A stretch of 12,287 nucleotides of DNA from Prevotellaceae bacterium (GTDB lineage: Bacteria; Bacteroidota; Bacteroidia; Bacteroidales; UBA932), in assembly GCA_031259655.1 (NCBI GenBank), contig JAIRLF010000309.1, positions 1 to 12,287 of the forward strand. The letters are read 5' to 3'. Position 1 is the first letter of the stretch, and each line of letters begins with the position of its first letter. This document shows, one piece after another, positions 1 through 7,955 of this stretch. The notes under the pieces were generated by a model. It did no database searches and had not been told where the DNA came from. It saw only the letters and a program-made list of their open reading frames with translations. Made by a program: the position numbers and the translations under genes.

Positions 1-18
1 TCCGGAAATTTTTCCGGA
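1..18. repeat. Perfect 8-bp inverted repeat just before susC-like start
   Basis: The first 18 bases read TCCGGAAA-TT-TTTCCGGA, so two 8-nt arms are perfect reverse complements around a 2-nt centre. The repeat ends 3 nt before the first ATG of the SusC-like gene. It could be a protein-binding dyad or a small hairpin in the 5' leader affecting translation. The window edge cuts off the context, so its role cannot be decided. The frame of the following gene is open through it to the window edge. Confidence 0.5.
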
Positions 19-21
19 GTG

Positions 22-3000
22 ATGAATTTTGTGAAAAAATCGTCCCTCGTGTTAGTTTGCTTTCTGATGAGCGCAGGGTTGATTTTTGCACAAAACAAAC
101 AGGTAACCGGTCTGGTTAAGGACAATACCGGAGAACTTGTTGTAGGAGCTTCGGTTGTTGTCAAAGGAACAACAATAGGAGTTCTTACCGATTCCGAAGG
201 AAAATTTTCGCTTGATGTTCCCGAAACAGCAACTGTGATAGTTGTCAGTTACATCGGGTTTGAAGCAAAAGAAGTAGACGTAGCTCCGTATCTGGAGATT
301 ATCTTGGAGCCTGATGTGTCGGCTTTGGATGAAGTGGTCGTTGTGGCGTACGGAACACAAAGGCGCAGCACAATTGTCGGAGCTGTCAAATCTGTCGACG
401 GTGACAAAATAGCGGCTATTTCGACATCTAACGTAACAAATGCGTTACAGGGAGCTGCCGCCGGCGTGCAAGTAGTAAATGGAAGCGGACAGCCCGGTAC
501 GGGAGCAACAATCCGTATTCGAGGCGTCGGTTCTATCAGCGGTGGTACGACTCCTTTATATATCGTAGACGGAGCGCCATACGACGGAAGCGTGATGAAC
601 CTTTTAAATCCGCACGATATCGAATCAATGTCGGTATTGAAAGACGCTTCGGCTACGGCTATTTACGGAGCTCGCGGCGCCAATGGGGTTGTGCTTATCA
701 CGACTAAAAGCGGAGAAGGAACCGGTAAAATATCAGTTAATCTGGAATCCAAATGGGGTAATTCGAGACGCGGGGTACCGAACTATAATGTTATGACCGA
801 TCCTGCCATGTATTACGAAACCGCTTATTTGGCATTGTACAATTCCCAGATTTACAGCGGGAAATCGGCAGCCACAGCTTATGCTTATGCCGATGCTAAT
901 TTCTTGACGCAAACCGGTGTTGGGTATCAAATTTATACGGTACCTGCCGGAGAACGTATAATCGGCACAAACTTTAAATTAAACCCTAATGCAACTTTGG
1001 GTTATAAAGACGAAGATTACTATTATACTCCGGATAACTGGGAAAAAGAGACACTTAAAACCGATAACTTGCGTCAAGAATACAACTTGTCGGTACAGGG
1101 CGGCGGCAAACAGGCGCAATTTTTTGTTTCATTAGGATATTTGGATGACCCCGGTTTGATAGACGGTTCCGGTTTTGAACGTTATACGCTTCGTGGGAGA
1201 ATTGATTCTCAGGCTAAAAAATGGATGAAAATTGGATTATCCGCTTCGTATGCCAATTCTAATTATCAAAATCCGGGCTATCAAACGTCATGGGGAAGTT
1301 CGGGTAATGTGTTTTCAAATGCAAACCGGATGGCTCCTATTTATCCGTTCTATGTGCGTAATGCTGACGGTTCGTTGAAAAAAGACAGTCGTGGATATCA
1401 AATTTACGATGCAGGTACGAGTACTAATTTTGTACGTCCCGGTTCGGCTCCCCGTGGAAATCATGCCATCAACTTGCTGCTGGATAGCAATAAAGCTATT
1501 ACCGACCATTTCAACGGGAATGTTTATCTGACGCTTACGCCTGTGGAAGGATTGTCGTTGACCGCGCGTATTTCGCCCGAAGCAGCCAATATTCGAAGCA
1601 ACAGCCTCAGCAATCCGTTTTATGGGAGCACCGGTTCGCAAGGATACGTAGCAGTAGGTCATGACCGTTTGTTTACATTAAATCAACAGTATCTGGCTAA
1701 TTATAAAAAGACGTTTGCCGGTAAACACAAAGTTGAAGCTCTTGCCGGATACGAATCGTTCTCTTTAACGAAACAGGATTTGTCGGCGTCTAACGACCAT
1801 TTGTACAATCCGTTTATCGGAGAATTAAACAATGCGTTCGGCACGCAGCCTGTTAGCTCTCAAGCCCTGTCTTCGTCCGAACATTTTGCTACCGAAGGTT
1901 ATTTCGGACGGTTACAATACGACCTTTTAGACCGGTATTTCCTCAATGCAACCATACGTTATGAAGGGTCTTCGCGTTTTGCGCCCGACAAACGTTGGGG
2001 AACTTTTGCCAGCATCGGCGCCGGATGGCTAATCAGCAACGAGTCGTTTTTAGACGGGACAAAAGACTGGCTCGATGAATTAAAGTACAAAATCAGTTAC
2101 GGAACACAGGGTAACGACCAGATACGCAATTATTATGCTTTCCGCGATTTGTATTCTATTTCGTATAACAGCGATACCGGCGAATACACCAAAGTACTTT
2201 ATTTGAAAGGAAATCCCGAGTTAACATGGGAAGCGCAAAAGTTGTTTAACACAGGAATCGAATTTTCTGTTTTCGACGGCAAACTGAGCGGAGAGATAGA
2301 TTATTTCAGCCGTTTAAATTCCGACATGCTGTTCAACGTGCCGATGCCTCCCAGCGCAGGATATTCCAGCGAACCTCAAAATATTGGTTCCGTATTTAAT
2401 AATGGTATAGAAATCGAATTAAACGCCGAAATATTCAAAACCAATGATATCAAATGGACGGTTTTTGCTAATGCAACGAACATCAACAGCAAAATCCGCA
2501 AGTTGCCCGACAATTACAAACCAACAGAAGCGGACCCTGTTGGCGGCATCAAAGGCAGTACATCCATTCTGAAAGAAGGCGGTTCGCTCAACCAGTTATA
2601 TACGGTAGAATATGCAGGAGTTGACGAGGCGACCGGAGAGGCTTTGTATTACATCGACCCAACTAACGGAGACCGTAACACAACCGCCACTTATGCCGAC
2701 GCCAAGCAAACAGACTTGGGCGATATCAGTGTGAAATGGTACGGAGGGTTCGGTACTTCGCTCGAAGTGTACGGATTTGATTTTGGTTTGCATTTTGCTT
2801 ATCAATTAGGCGGAAAAGCATACGATGGCACATATCAGGAATTGATGCACACAGGGAAAGAGATGGGTCGAAACTGGCATAAGGATATATTAAATGCTTG
2901 GACGCCCGAAAACAAAAACACCGATGTTCCTCGAATCAACACCACTGACGACCACGACCAGACAAGTTCCAGCCGATGGATAGTGAGCTCAAATTATTTA

Positions 3001-3243
3001 AGTCTGAATAATTTAACGCTTGGGTATACTTTGCCTTCCAAAGTAACAAGGAAACTGCAAATTGACAAATTCCGGATATATGTGTCCGGCGATAATTTGG
3101 CGCTTTTCACTGCCCGTAAAGGTTATGACCCGCGTCAATCACAAAACGCCAACGCTACAGGTGTGGCTATCTCTACCTCATCGGGGAATTATGTTTACAG
3201 CCTGATGAAAGTTGTTTCGGGAGGTATTTCTATTACATTCTAA
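22..3243 (+). CDS. SusC/RagA-family TonB-dependent outer-membrane receptor
   Basis: This is a 22-stranded-barrel type TonB-dependent importer of the SusC/RagA family, 1073 aa, a normal family length. Residues 1-23 are a signal peptide (basic start, hydrophobic core, LIFA then Q24). A carboxypeptidase-regulatory-like beta-sandwich follows at about 25-100, then a TonB-box-like segment LDEVVVVAYG (103-112). The plug domain (about 113-232) carries the family signatures RIRGVGS, PLYIVDG and the KDASATAIYGARGANGVV run. The rest is barrel, ending in the typical C-terminal Phe. I chose ATG 22; GTG 19 and GTG 31 (giving MKKSSLV) are alternatives, and the frame is open to the window edge, but the signal peptide fits the 22 start. 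It is first in an operon with a SusD-like partner 34 nt downstream. Family knowledge says SusC and SusD together import large nutrients; the substrate here is unknown. Confidence 0.95.
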   Translation: MNFVKKSSLVLVCFLMSAGLIFAQNKQVTGLVKDNTGELVVGASVVVKGTTIGVLTDSEGKFSLDVPETATVIVVSYIGFEAKEVDVAPYLEIILEPDVSALDEVVVVAYGTQRRSTIVGAVKSVDGDKIAAISTSNVTNALQGAAAGVQVVNGSGQPGTGATIRIRGVGSISGGTTPLYIVDGAPYDGSVMNLLNPHDIESMSVLKDASATAIYGARGANGVVLITTKSGEGTGKISVNLESKWGNSRRGVPNYNVMTDPAMYYETAYLALYNSQIYSGKSAATAYAYADANFLTQTGVGYQIYTVPAGERIIGTNFKLNPNATLGYKDEDYYYTPDNWEKETLKTDNLRQEYNLSVQGGGKQAQFFVSLGYLDDPGLIDGSGFERYTLRGRIDSQAKKWMKIGLSASYANSNYQNPGYQTSWGSSGNVFSNANRMAPIYPFYVRNADGSLKKDSRGYQIYDAGTSTNFVRPGSAPRGNHAINLLLDSNKAITDHFNGNVYLTLTPVEGLSLTARISPEAANIRSNSLSNPFYGSTGSQGYVAVGHDRLFTLNQQYLANYKKTFAGKHKVEALAGYESFSLTKQDLSASNDHLYNPFIGELNNAFGTQPVSSQALSSSEHFATEGYFGRLQYDLLDRYFLNATIRYEGSSRFAPDKRWGTFASIGAGWLISNESFLDGTKDWLDELKYKISYGTQGNDQIRNYYAFRDLYSISYNSDTGEYTKVLYLKGNPELTWEAQKLFNTGIEFSVFDGKLSGEIDYFSRLNSDMLFNVPMPPSAGYSSEPQNIGSVFNNGIEIELNAEIFKTNDIKWTVFANATNINSKIRKLPDNYKPTEADPVGGIKGSTSILKEGGSLNQLYTVEYAGVDEATGEALYYIDPTNGDRNTTATYADAKQTDLGDISVKWYGGFGTSLEVYGFDFGLHFAYQLGGKAYDGTYQELMHTGKEMGRNWHKDILNAWTPENKNTDVPRINTTDDHDQTSSSRWIVSSNYLSLNNLTLGYTLPSKVTRKLQIDKFRIYVSGDNLALFTARKGYDPRQSQNANATGVAISTSSGNYVYSLMKVVSGGISITF

Positions 3244-3263
3244 TTATAAATTAATTATAAATT
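3242..3263. repeat. Two tandem copies of AATTATAAATT in susC-susD linker
   Basis: The 11-bp unit AATTATAAATT occurs twice back to back. The first copy begins inside the TAA stop of the SusC-like gene. The linker to the SusD-like start is almost purely A/T and lacks a clear Shine-Dalgarno sequence, which is usual in Bacteroidota. It probably acts as an unstructured A/T-rich translation-initiation region. Confidence 0.5.
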
Positions 3264-3277
3264 AAAACGATACAAAT

Positions 3278-4939
3278 ATGAAAGTAAAAAGTTTTATATC
3301 AAAATTGGCAATGACGGTATTGGTAATAATATCCATTCCTTCCTGTCGTGATCTCGACTTGCATTTTGAAGGAGGAACAATGGATGATGAACAAATTCAA
3401 GCCACAGTAGAAGCATTGCCGGAAAGAATTAACGCCGCAGTTAGCGGCATGTATGCCATTTTAGGTAAGACATACAGCTATTATGGAAGTTCTAGCGCTC
3501 GCGCCGACGACTTCGGCTATCCATGTCTTGTTATGGGACAGGATATGAACAGCGCCGATATGGTGAATATCGTTTCGGGCTATGACTGGTTTTCGGTTGC
3601 GCTCGAATGGTCGGACCGTACGCCAACCTATGCCAACCCTGCTATGCGTTTAGGTTTGTTCTACAGGGTGCTTTACGCTACGCAGGAAGTGTTGGCGGCT
3701 GTTCCCGATGATACGGATAACAGCGAACTTAAAGCGAAACGCGGACAGGCAAAAGCTTTGCGCGCGTTCTCTTATTTATCGTTAGCTCCGTATTTCCAGT
3801 TCAAATATAAGGGAAATGAAGACCAGCCTTCGGTTCCTGTAATCAAGGACGGAGTCGACCCCCGAAACAATCCGCGCGCTCCATTAAGCGAATTGTATGA
3901 ATTTATCATTGCCGACTTGACTGACGCTATTGCAGACTTGGAAGGATATGAACGTCCCGACAAAAGCGTCATTGACCAGCAAGTAGCTTACGGTTTGCGG
4001 GCAAGAGCTTATCTCTATATGGAAGAATGGTCGAAAGCGGCGGACGACGCTGCCGCAGCTCTGAAAGGTTATACGCCTTATGCAATAGGTGAACTGACTG
4101 CTCCCGGCTTCTATAATGCAAGCGACCATAACTGGATATGGGCATTGCTTTTACCGCAAGATATAATAGGCGACACATACGCGTCATGGCCATCGCAGCT
4201 TGGTTCCTTATCGGGACAGTCATACACCGCTTATGCAGGTATTTACAGAAGCATCAATGTGTTATTGTGGCGAAAAATACCGGCAACCGATGTGCGTAGA
4301 GCATGGTGGCTCGACGAAAATCAAACATCGCCTTACCTTAATGGGCTTACGTGGCGGGATGAAGCCAAGGGAATTACTTATACCGGACAGGAGATTGCGA
4401 CCGCCGTTATTGCCGATGTTAAGCAACCTCTGGAAAAATATGCCAATGTAAAGTTCGGGCAACGCAGCGGTACAGGCAGCACCTATAATGACGGCGACTG
4501 GTGTATGATGCGTGCGGAAGAAATGATATTGATACAGGCCGAAGCTACAGCTAAAGCCGGAAACCTCGCGGACGGTAAACAGATGCTGGAAGGTTTTGTG
4601 AAAACATATCGAAACCCGTCTTATTCAAGTACTGCCACTACGATTGACGCCTTTAGCGACGAAGTATGGCTGCAACGCCGGATTGAATTGTGGGGCGAAG
4701 GTTTTGCCATGGCTGACGTAATGCGTCTGGGCAAAAACGTAGTGCGTTATCATCCGAACGATTCGGACACCAATGTTCCCGAAGACTATCGTTTCAATAT
4801 TGCTGCAGACGACCCATGGATGTTGTTGCGCTTTGTTCAAAACGAAACAACAAATAACGTCGGTATGGTAAATAACACAGGAGGAACTCAGCCTAAACAA
4901 GGCGATGGAGCAAATCTTCTCGACGGCGCTACCGATTAA
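3278..4939 (+). CDS. SusD/RagB-family nutrient-binding lipoprotein
   Basis: This is the surface lipoprotein partner of the upstream SusC-like receptor, 553 aa. SusD proteins cap the SusC barrel and help capture the ligand. The N-terminus has a lipoprotein signal peptide with the lipobox SIPSC, making C23 the likely lipidated residue. Family-typical helical TPR-like segments are visible: ALRAFSYLSLAPYF around 160-173, GLRARAYLYMEEWSKAADDA around 239-258, and MRAEEMILIQAEA from about 411. The C-terminal signature QRRIELWGEGFAMADVMRLG starts near residue 466. The start ATG at 3278 immediately precedes the basic and hydrophobic signal sequence, so it is secure. The gene sits 34 nt after the receptor and 31 nt before a third lipoprotein gene. 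The ligand cannot be inferred from the sequence. Confidence 0.95.
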   Translation: MKVKSFISKLAMTVLVIISIPSCRDLDLHFEGGTMDDEQIQATVEALPERINAAVSGMYAILGKTYSYYGSSSARADDFGYPCLVMGQDMNSADMVNIVSGYDWFSVALEWSDRTPTYANPAMRLGLFYRVLYATQEVLAAVPDDTDNSELKAKRGQAKALRAFSYLSLAPYFQFKYKGNEDQPSVPVIKDGVDPRNNPRAPLSELYEFIIADLTDAIADLEGYERPDKSVIDQQVAYGLRARAYLYMEEWSKAADDAAAALKGYTPYAIGELTAPGFYNASDHNWIWALLLPQDIIGDTYASWPSQLGSLSGQSYTAYAGIYRSINVLLWRKIPATDVRRAWWLDENQTSPYLNGLTWRDEAKGITYTGQEIATAVIADVKQPLEKYANVKFGQRSGTGSTYNDGDWCMMRAEEMILIQAEATAKAGNLADGKQMLEGFVKTYRNPSYSSTATTIDAFSDEVWLQRRIELWGEGFAMADVMRLGKNVVRYHPNDSDTNVPEDYRFNIAADDPWMLLRFVQNETTNNVGMVNNTGGTQPKQGDGANLLDGATD

Positions 4940-4970
4940 TTTATTAATTGTTTTTTAATTTTTAATAGTA

Positions 4971-5792
4971 ATGAATATGAAATTTATAAATAAAATAGGA
5001 ATAGTTGTCCTGACAATTGTAACTTTAAATGTTTTTATTTCCTGCGAGAAAGAAGTTGTTCGCGACTCTTCACCCGAAGCTAATCCAAACAGTAATCGCG
5101 TGTATTTTCCCGAACAAACAGACGATCAATTAGTATTAGGAATCAGTGATGTTTCCACTCCAATTACTATTGCTCGCGAAGTGTCGGATAATGCATTGAC
5201 TGTCTCTATTACAATCACTGCAAACGCCGCGTTTTCGATACCTCAAACCGTCTCTTTCGCCGCAGGCGACACCGCTACGGTATTTGATTTGTCGATTGGC
5301 GATATTGAACTGATGAAAAAATATTTGGTGATATTGAATATTGACGAAAATCAATCGAATCCTTATGATGAGGATGCCAAGTTTTCGACACTTGCACTGA
5401 ATATATTAAAGGAAGACTTTGCTCCATTTGCCGAAGGCGTTTACTCCAGTGAATTTTTTGAAGAAGAGTGGCCGGCAACACTGGAATATTCTCCGTCCAC
5501 AGAGTTGTATCGTTTGGCGGACTGCTGGATGCCCGATTACGATGTTTTGTTCAAATGGGAAGGAACGAAAGTTACCATACAGGGTACTAAAAACAGTTCG
5601 GGTTCATACATATATCTGCCAACGGGGTATGTACACCCAAGCTATGGAATGATTTCGGCTTATTATTCGCAAACTGATATCAATTACTACAATGAAGCTA
5701 CAGAAACATTTACATTCCCGATTACATGGGTGGTATCGGCAGGTTCATTTGGCGAGTATATTGATACATATACCATCGAAACAAGGTATTAA
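4971..5792 (+). CDS. SusE-position lipoprotein with predicted beta-sandwich domain
   Basis: This is a predicted cell-surface lipoprotein of 273 aa and the third gene of the SusC/SusD operon. The signal peptide ends in a lipobox with C25 (VFISC). Starts at ATG 4971 or ATG 4977 are both possible; both keep the signal. The segment at about 40-130 alternates short beta-strands with FAAGDTATVFDLSI and then an ILNIDENQ-like stretch, resembling Calx-beta or BACON-type beta-sandwiches that follow SusD in many loci. The C-terminal half is rich in Tyr, Trp and Phe (for example YRLADCWMPDYDVLFKWEG), consistent with a ligand-binding face. No enzymatic motif is visible. By position it is SusE/F-like, but sequence similarity to SusE itself cannot be claimed. 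A strong terminator lies about 75 nt downstream, so it is probably the last gene of the operon. Confidence 0.8.
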   Translation: MNMKFINKIGIVVLTIVTLNVFISCEKEVVRDSSPEANPNSNRVYFPEQTDDQLVLGISDVSTPITIAREVSDNALTVSITITANAAFSIPQTVSFAAGDTATVFDLSIGDIELMKKYLVILNIDENQSNPYDEDAKFSTLALNILKEDFAPFAEGVYSSEFFEEEWPATLEYSPSTELYRLADCWMPDYDVLFKWEGTKVTIQGTKNSSGSYIYLPTGYVHPSYGMISAYYSQTDINYYNEATETFTFPITWVVSAGSFGEYIDTYTIETRY

Positions 5793-6040
5793 ATATTAGT
5801 TGAAGGAATTGCCCTGATTGATGTGAGTATATTGCCTTGTAAATAGATTTTAGTTATAAAAAATGGGAAGTTGTCTGATTTTTTCAGGCAATTTCTTTTT
5901 TTGTGCATATATTTCTTGCCGCCGCCACAAGGGCAAGAGTCATGTCCTGAAAGGCGCGACACTTCTAACGGACACTGTTTCGGTAGACGTTTTGCAGGAT
6001 GCTCAACAATTTCTACAAATTCCCGAGAATCGTCCCCCAA
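5789..6040 (-). pseudogene. Possible SEC-C-motif gene or remnant
   Basis: The minus-strand frame from a TTG at 6040 encodes up to 83 aa. Residues roughly 1-50 look protein-like (EFVEIVEHPAKRLPKQCPLEV) and contain HDSCPCGGGKKYMHKKRNC. This closely resembles the zinc-binding SEC-C consensus (CPCGSGKKYKKCC), but the final Cys pair is displaced and reduced to one Cys. It overlaps the 3' end of the large PspC gene by 28 nt and has no ATG. Its last third runs through the terminator hairpin into the 3' end of the opposing lipoprotein gene, which argues against an intact full-length product. A small decayed or frameshifted SEC-C gene after PspC is the best reading. A chance open frame is still possible. 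Confidence 0.35.
5867..5902 (+). terminator. Rho-independent terminator of the susCD operon
   Basis: A 12-bp stem pairs GAAGTTGTCTGA (5867-5878) with TCAGGCAATTTC (5884-5895) around a TTTTT loop, with two G-U pairs on the plus-strand RNA. It is followed at once by seven Ts (5896-5902). On the minus strand the same stem has two A-C mismatches but is followed by CCA and six Ts (complement of the A-tract 5858-5863). It may therefore also stop the opposing PspC operon, less efficiently. Confidence 0.8.
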
Positions 6041-6993
6041 AAAGAGAAATAAATTATTAAATAGATTATCAACAAAATAACGTGTATTTGAGGATATTTC
6101 ACCTTATGTCCTGTTATTGCCTTGACGCCCCAATATATACAAGCGGCAACCGTCAATATCGTAAACAAAATCGAGTCGATAAATATTGTATTGTACGACA
6201 AGTCGAAAATGGTATACTGCAAAAATCCGTTGAACGGCAGGAAGCGCCATCCGAAAAGAAAATCGCGCGATATGCCGCAAAACGACAATGCCATGCTGAT
6301 GCCTATACTGAGCAATACGATTCCAACTGCGACTCGAATAATTGTATAAATGATTTTCAACAAATTATTTATACCACCGGTTTCGCCCGTATATCGGCGG
6401 GACGAAGCGGACGAAGTCATGTTATCCTTGATACTTCTTTCGATATTGCCGATATTGATTGGTTCTCCGCGCATTTCAAGTTTTTGCGCGGTGGTTTTCG
6501 CCAAAGGGATAATTATCAATAACAAAAAGTAGACTATAATCGAAATTCCGTAAAACAAAAAACAGACAACAAAAATCAGCCGTACGGCGACAATGCTGAT
6601 TTCCAGCCAAGCCGCAATACCTGCGCATACTCCGCCAAAAACGCTGTGGTCGGGGTCGCGATATAGCCGTTTGGAATATTTTTTCGGATTGCTATACGGA
6701 GGTTTATTACCGCCTTCGCCGCTGCTGTCCGAATTTGTGATATCTTCCAAAACGCCAAGGGTTTCGATTACACACAACACATCTTTGTTTGTAATCGTTT
6801 GAGCTGTTCCGCCCGCCCTCTCGGTTAACAGTTCGGCGATACGCGCTTCGATATCTGTAACAATCTCGTTACCGCCTTCTTCGTGTTCGAAATATTTGTA
6901 CAACGATTCCAAATAATCGCTCAAAGTGTGAAAGGCATCATCGGTGATACCGAAGATAATGCCATTGATACTAATAATTTCTACCCGTTTCAT
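6013..6993 (-). CDS. Large PspC-domain integral membrane protein
   Basis: This 326-aa protein begins MKRVEIISINGIIFGITDDA, a Bacteroidota-type N-terminal cap of about 75 residues. A PspC domain follows at about 107-166: KRLYRDPDHSVFGGVCAGIA and then two closely spaced hydrophobic helices. Further hydrophobic segments lie near 205-240, 272-290 and 304-322, so it should sit in the inner membrane. In proteobacteria PspC senses envelope stress together with PspB; here only the domain is shared, so a role in envelope-stress signalling is inferred. The start ATG at 6993 lies one nucleotide after the stop codon of the PadR gene, indicating cotranscription and probable translational coupling. It is the last secure gene of this minus-strand operon. 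Its N-terminus is paralogous to that of the small PspC protein two genes upstream. Confidence 0.9.
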   Translation of the reverse strand: MKRVEIISINGIIFGITDDAFHTLSDYLESLYKYFEHEEGGNEIVTDIEARIAELLTERAGGTAQTITNKDVLCVIETLGVLEDITNSDSSGEGGNKPPYSNPKKYSKRLYRDPDHSVFGGVCAGIAAWLEISIVAVRLIFVVCFLFYGISIIVYFLLLIIIPLAKTTAQKLEMRGEPINIGNIERSIKDNMTSSASSRRYTGETGGINNLLKIIYTIIRVAVGIVLLSIGISMALSFCGISRDFLFGWRFLPFNGFLQYTIFDLSYNTIFIDSILFTILTVAACIYWGVKAITGHKVKYPQIHVILLIIYLIIYFSFWGTILGNL

Positions 6994-6994
6994 T

Positions 6995-7327
6995 TTATGT
7001 TGATTTTATACGTAATTTATTCACGGAATTGACCAATTCCTGCCATGAAATATCCATACTGTTCAAAAAATCTTTACCTTTTTCGGTTATTGAATAGTAT
7101 TTTCGAGGGGGTCCTTGTGTCGATTCTTCCCAACGATATGACAATAATTGCGCATTTTTCTGTCGTGTCAACAAGGGATACAATGTACCTTCGACCACTA
7201 TCATCTTTGCCTCTTTCAAGCGGTTAATAATGTCGGAAGCGTATGCATCGCCGTCGGACAGCACGGAAAGGATGCAGTATTCGAGCACCCCTTTCCGCAT
7301 TTGCGCCCTTGCATTTTCAAGATTCAC
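6995..7327 (-). CDS. PadR-family transcriptional repressor
   Basis: This is a 110-aa winged-helix regulator of the short PadR type. The fold is read from MRKGVLEYCILSVLS (helix 1), DAYASDIINRLKEAKM, the PadR hallmark VVEGTLYPLLTRQKNAQLLS (recognition helix) and the wing, which contains STQGPPRKYYSITEKGKDFL. I place the start at GTG 7327. It overlaps the TGA of the preceding PspC gene as GTGA and gives the family-standard opening NLENARAQMRKG. A longer frame from 7468 would overlap that gene by 145 nt and is implausible. PadR proteins usually repress their own operon and respond to a small ligand or stress signal. The dyad repeats upstream of the operon (7804-7863) are candidate sites. The ligand is unknown. 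Confidence 0.93.
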   Translation of the reverse strand: MNLENARAQMRKGVLEYCILSVLSDGDAYASDIINRLKEAKMIVVEGTLYPLLTRQKNAQLLSYRWEESTQGPPRKYYSITEKGKDFLNSMDISWQELVNSVNKLRIKST

Positions 7328-7743
7328 AGCAATTCTTCGTATTTGGGTGTAATAATCCAAATGACAATATATACCCAAAAACCTACGGCAGCCATGACAA
7401 AAGATATTACAAATACAATCCTGAAAATCACCGGGTCGATGTCGAAATATTCGCCTAAACCCGAACATACGCCGGCAAGGATTTTGCCTTTGGGTTGCCG
7501 GTACAATTTTTTGACACGCCGGGCATCTGTTATCGTAAAACCAAGATTGTACGATATTTCTATCACATCAAAATAGGTAATAACAGTTTTATTGCCGACT
7601 AATTTTTGCTCGAATTTGTCGGCAAACTGTTTTTCTACGTTTATGTTTGGATGACGCGATAGTATACCGGCTAAAGCATCATATCCATCTTCCTCGATTT
7701 GGAAGATTCTACCGTCTAAATGCATTGAAATCACTCGTTTCAT
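7324..7743 (-). CDS. Small PspC-domain protein, first gene of the PadR operon
   Basis: This 139-aa protein opens with MKRVISMHLDGRIFQIEEDG, recognisably similar to the start of the large PspC protein (MKRV, then G-IF-I, then D about 18 residues in). A PspC domain follows from about 76 to 134: RRVKKLYRQPKGKILAGVCS, GLGEYFDIDP and a hydrophobic hairpin FRIVFVISFVMAAVGFWVYI. The ATG at 7743 is the first start after the putative -7 box at 7782-7789. Its TGA overlaps the GTG of the PadR gene, so the two are translationally coupled. It is probably an inner-membrane protein; the extra N-terminal part (residues 1-75) may be cytoplasmic. A PspC protein encoded ahead of its own regulator suggests the pair senses and reports envelope state, but that is inferred. 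Confidence 0.9.
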   Translation of the reverse strand: MKRVISMHLDGRIFQIEEDGYDALAGILSRHPNINVEKQFADKFEQKLVGNKTVITYFDVIEISYNLGFTITDARRVKKLYRQPKGKILAGVCSGLGEYFDIDPVIFRIVFVISFVMAAVGFWVYIVIWIITPKYEELL

Positions 7744-7781
7744 ACTAAATTTTATTAAAAATTACACACTAAAATTTTATG

Positions 7782-7789
7782 CAAAGATA
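7782..7789 (-). promoter_or_regulatory. -7 box of the PspC-PadR operon promoter
   Basis: On the minus strand this reads TATCTTTG, a perfect match to the Bacteroidota sigma -7 consensus TAnnTTTG. It lies 38 nt before the start codon of the small PspC gene. A convincing TTTG -33 element is not present at 19-21 nt. The nearest candidate, TTATG, falls inside the ATGGTA-type dyad, which fits a weak or repressed promoter. Confidence 0.55.
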
Positions 7790-7803
7790 TATAAATTTTT
7801 TGG

Positions 7804-7863
7804 TACTATGCATAACATGGTATTTTTATTAAAAAAAATTAAAATACCATCATTATGGTATTT
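7804..7863. promoter_or_regulatory. Repeated ATACCAT/ATGGTAT half-sites, candidate PadR operators
   Basis: Four related half-sites lie in 60 nt: TACTATG (7804-7810), CATGGTATTTT (7816-7826), AAAATACCAT (7841-7850) and ATGGTATTT (7855-7863). The last two form a dyad with perfect 9-nt arms around a 4-nt centre. The first two form a dyad with one mismatch and a 5-nt gap. The two dyad centres (about 7813 and 7852.5) are roughly 40 bp apart, close to four helical turns. The inner pair (7817-7826 with 7841-7850) is also a perfect 10-nt inverted repeat. They lie between the two divergent -7 boxes and over the expected -33 positions, as expected for repressor sites. PadR is the only regulator encoded nearby; binding is inferred. 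Confidence 0.6.
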
Positions 7864-7883
7864 CACACTGTAATTTATTGTCG

Positions 7884-7891
7884 TATCTTTG
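7884..7891 (+). promoter_or_regulatory. -7 box of the thioredoxin-lipoprotein promoter
   Basis: TATCTTTG matches TAnnTTTG exactly and lies 64 nt upstream of the lipoprotein start codon. With a 19-nt spacer the -33 position is TTTC (7861-7864), one base off TTTG and overlapping the right arm of the ATGGTATTT dyad. A protein bound there would block this promoter. Confidence 0.6.
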
Positions 7892-7955
7892 TATCGGCAA
7901 AGGTAATTTATTATACACTATAATGTTCTGATAATTAATTAAATTGAAATATAAG

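Noticed and set aside
6082..6522. 146-codon plus-strand open frame
   Set aside because: It is antisense to the well-supported large PspC gene, whose protein has clear domain and membrane features.
7328..7468. 47-residue N-terminal extension of the PadR gene
   Set aside because: It lies entirely over the small PspC gene in another frame. The PadR family starts at the NLENARAQMRKG region, matched by GTG 7327 with a GTGA overlap.
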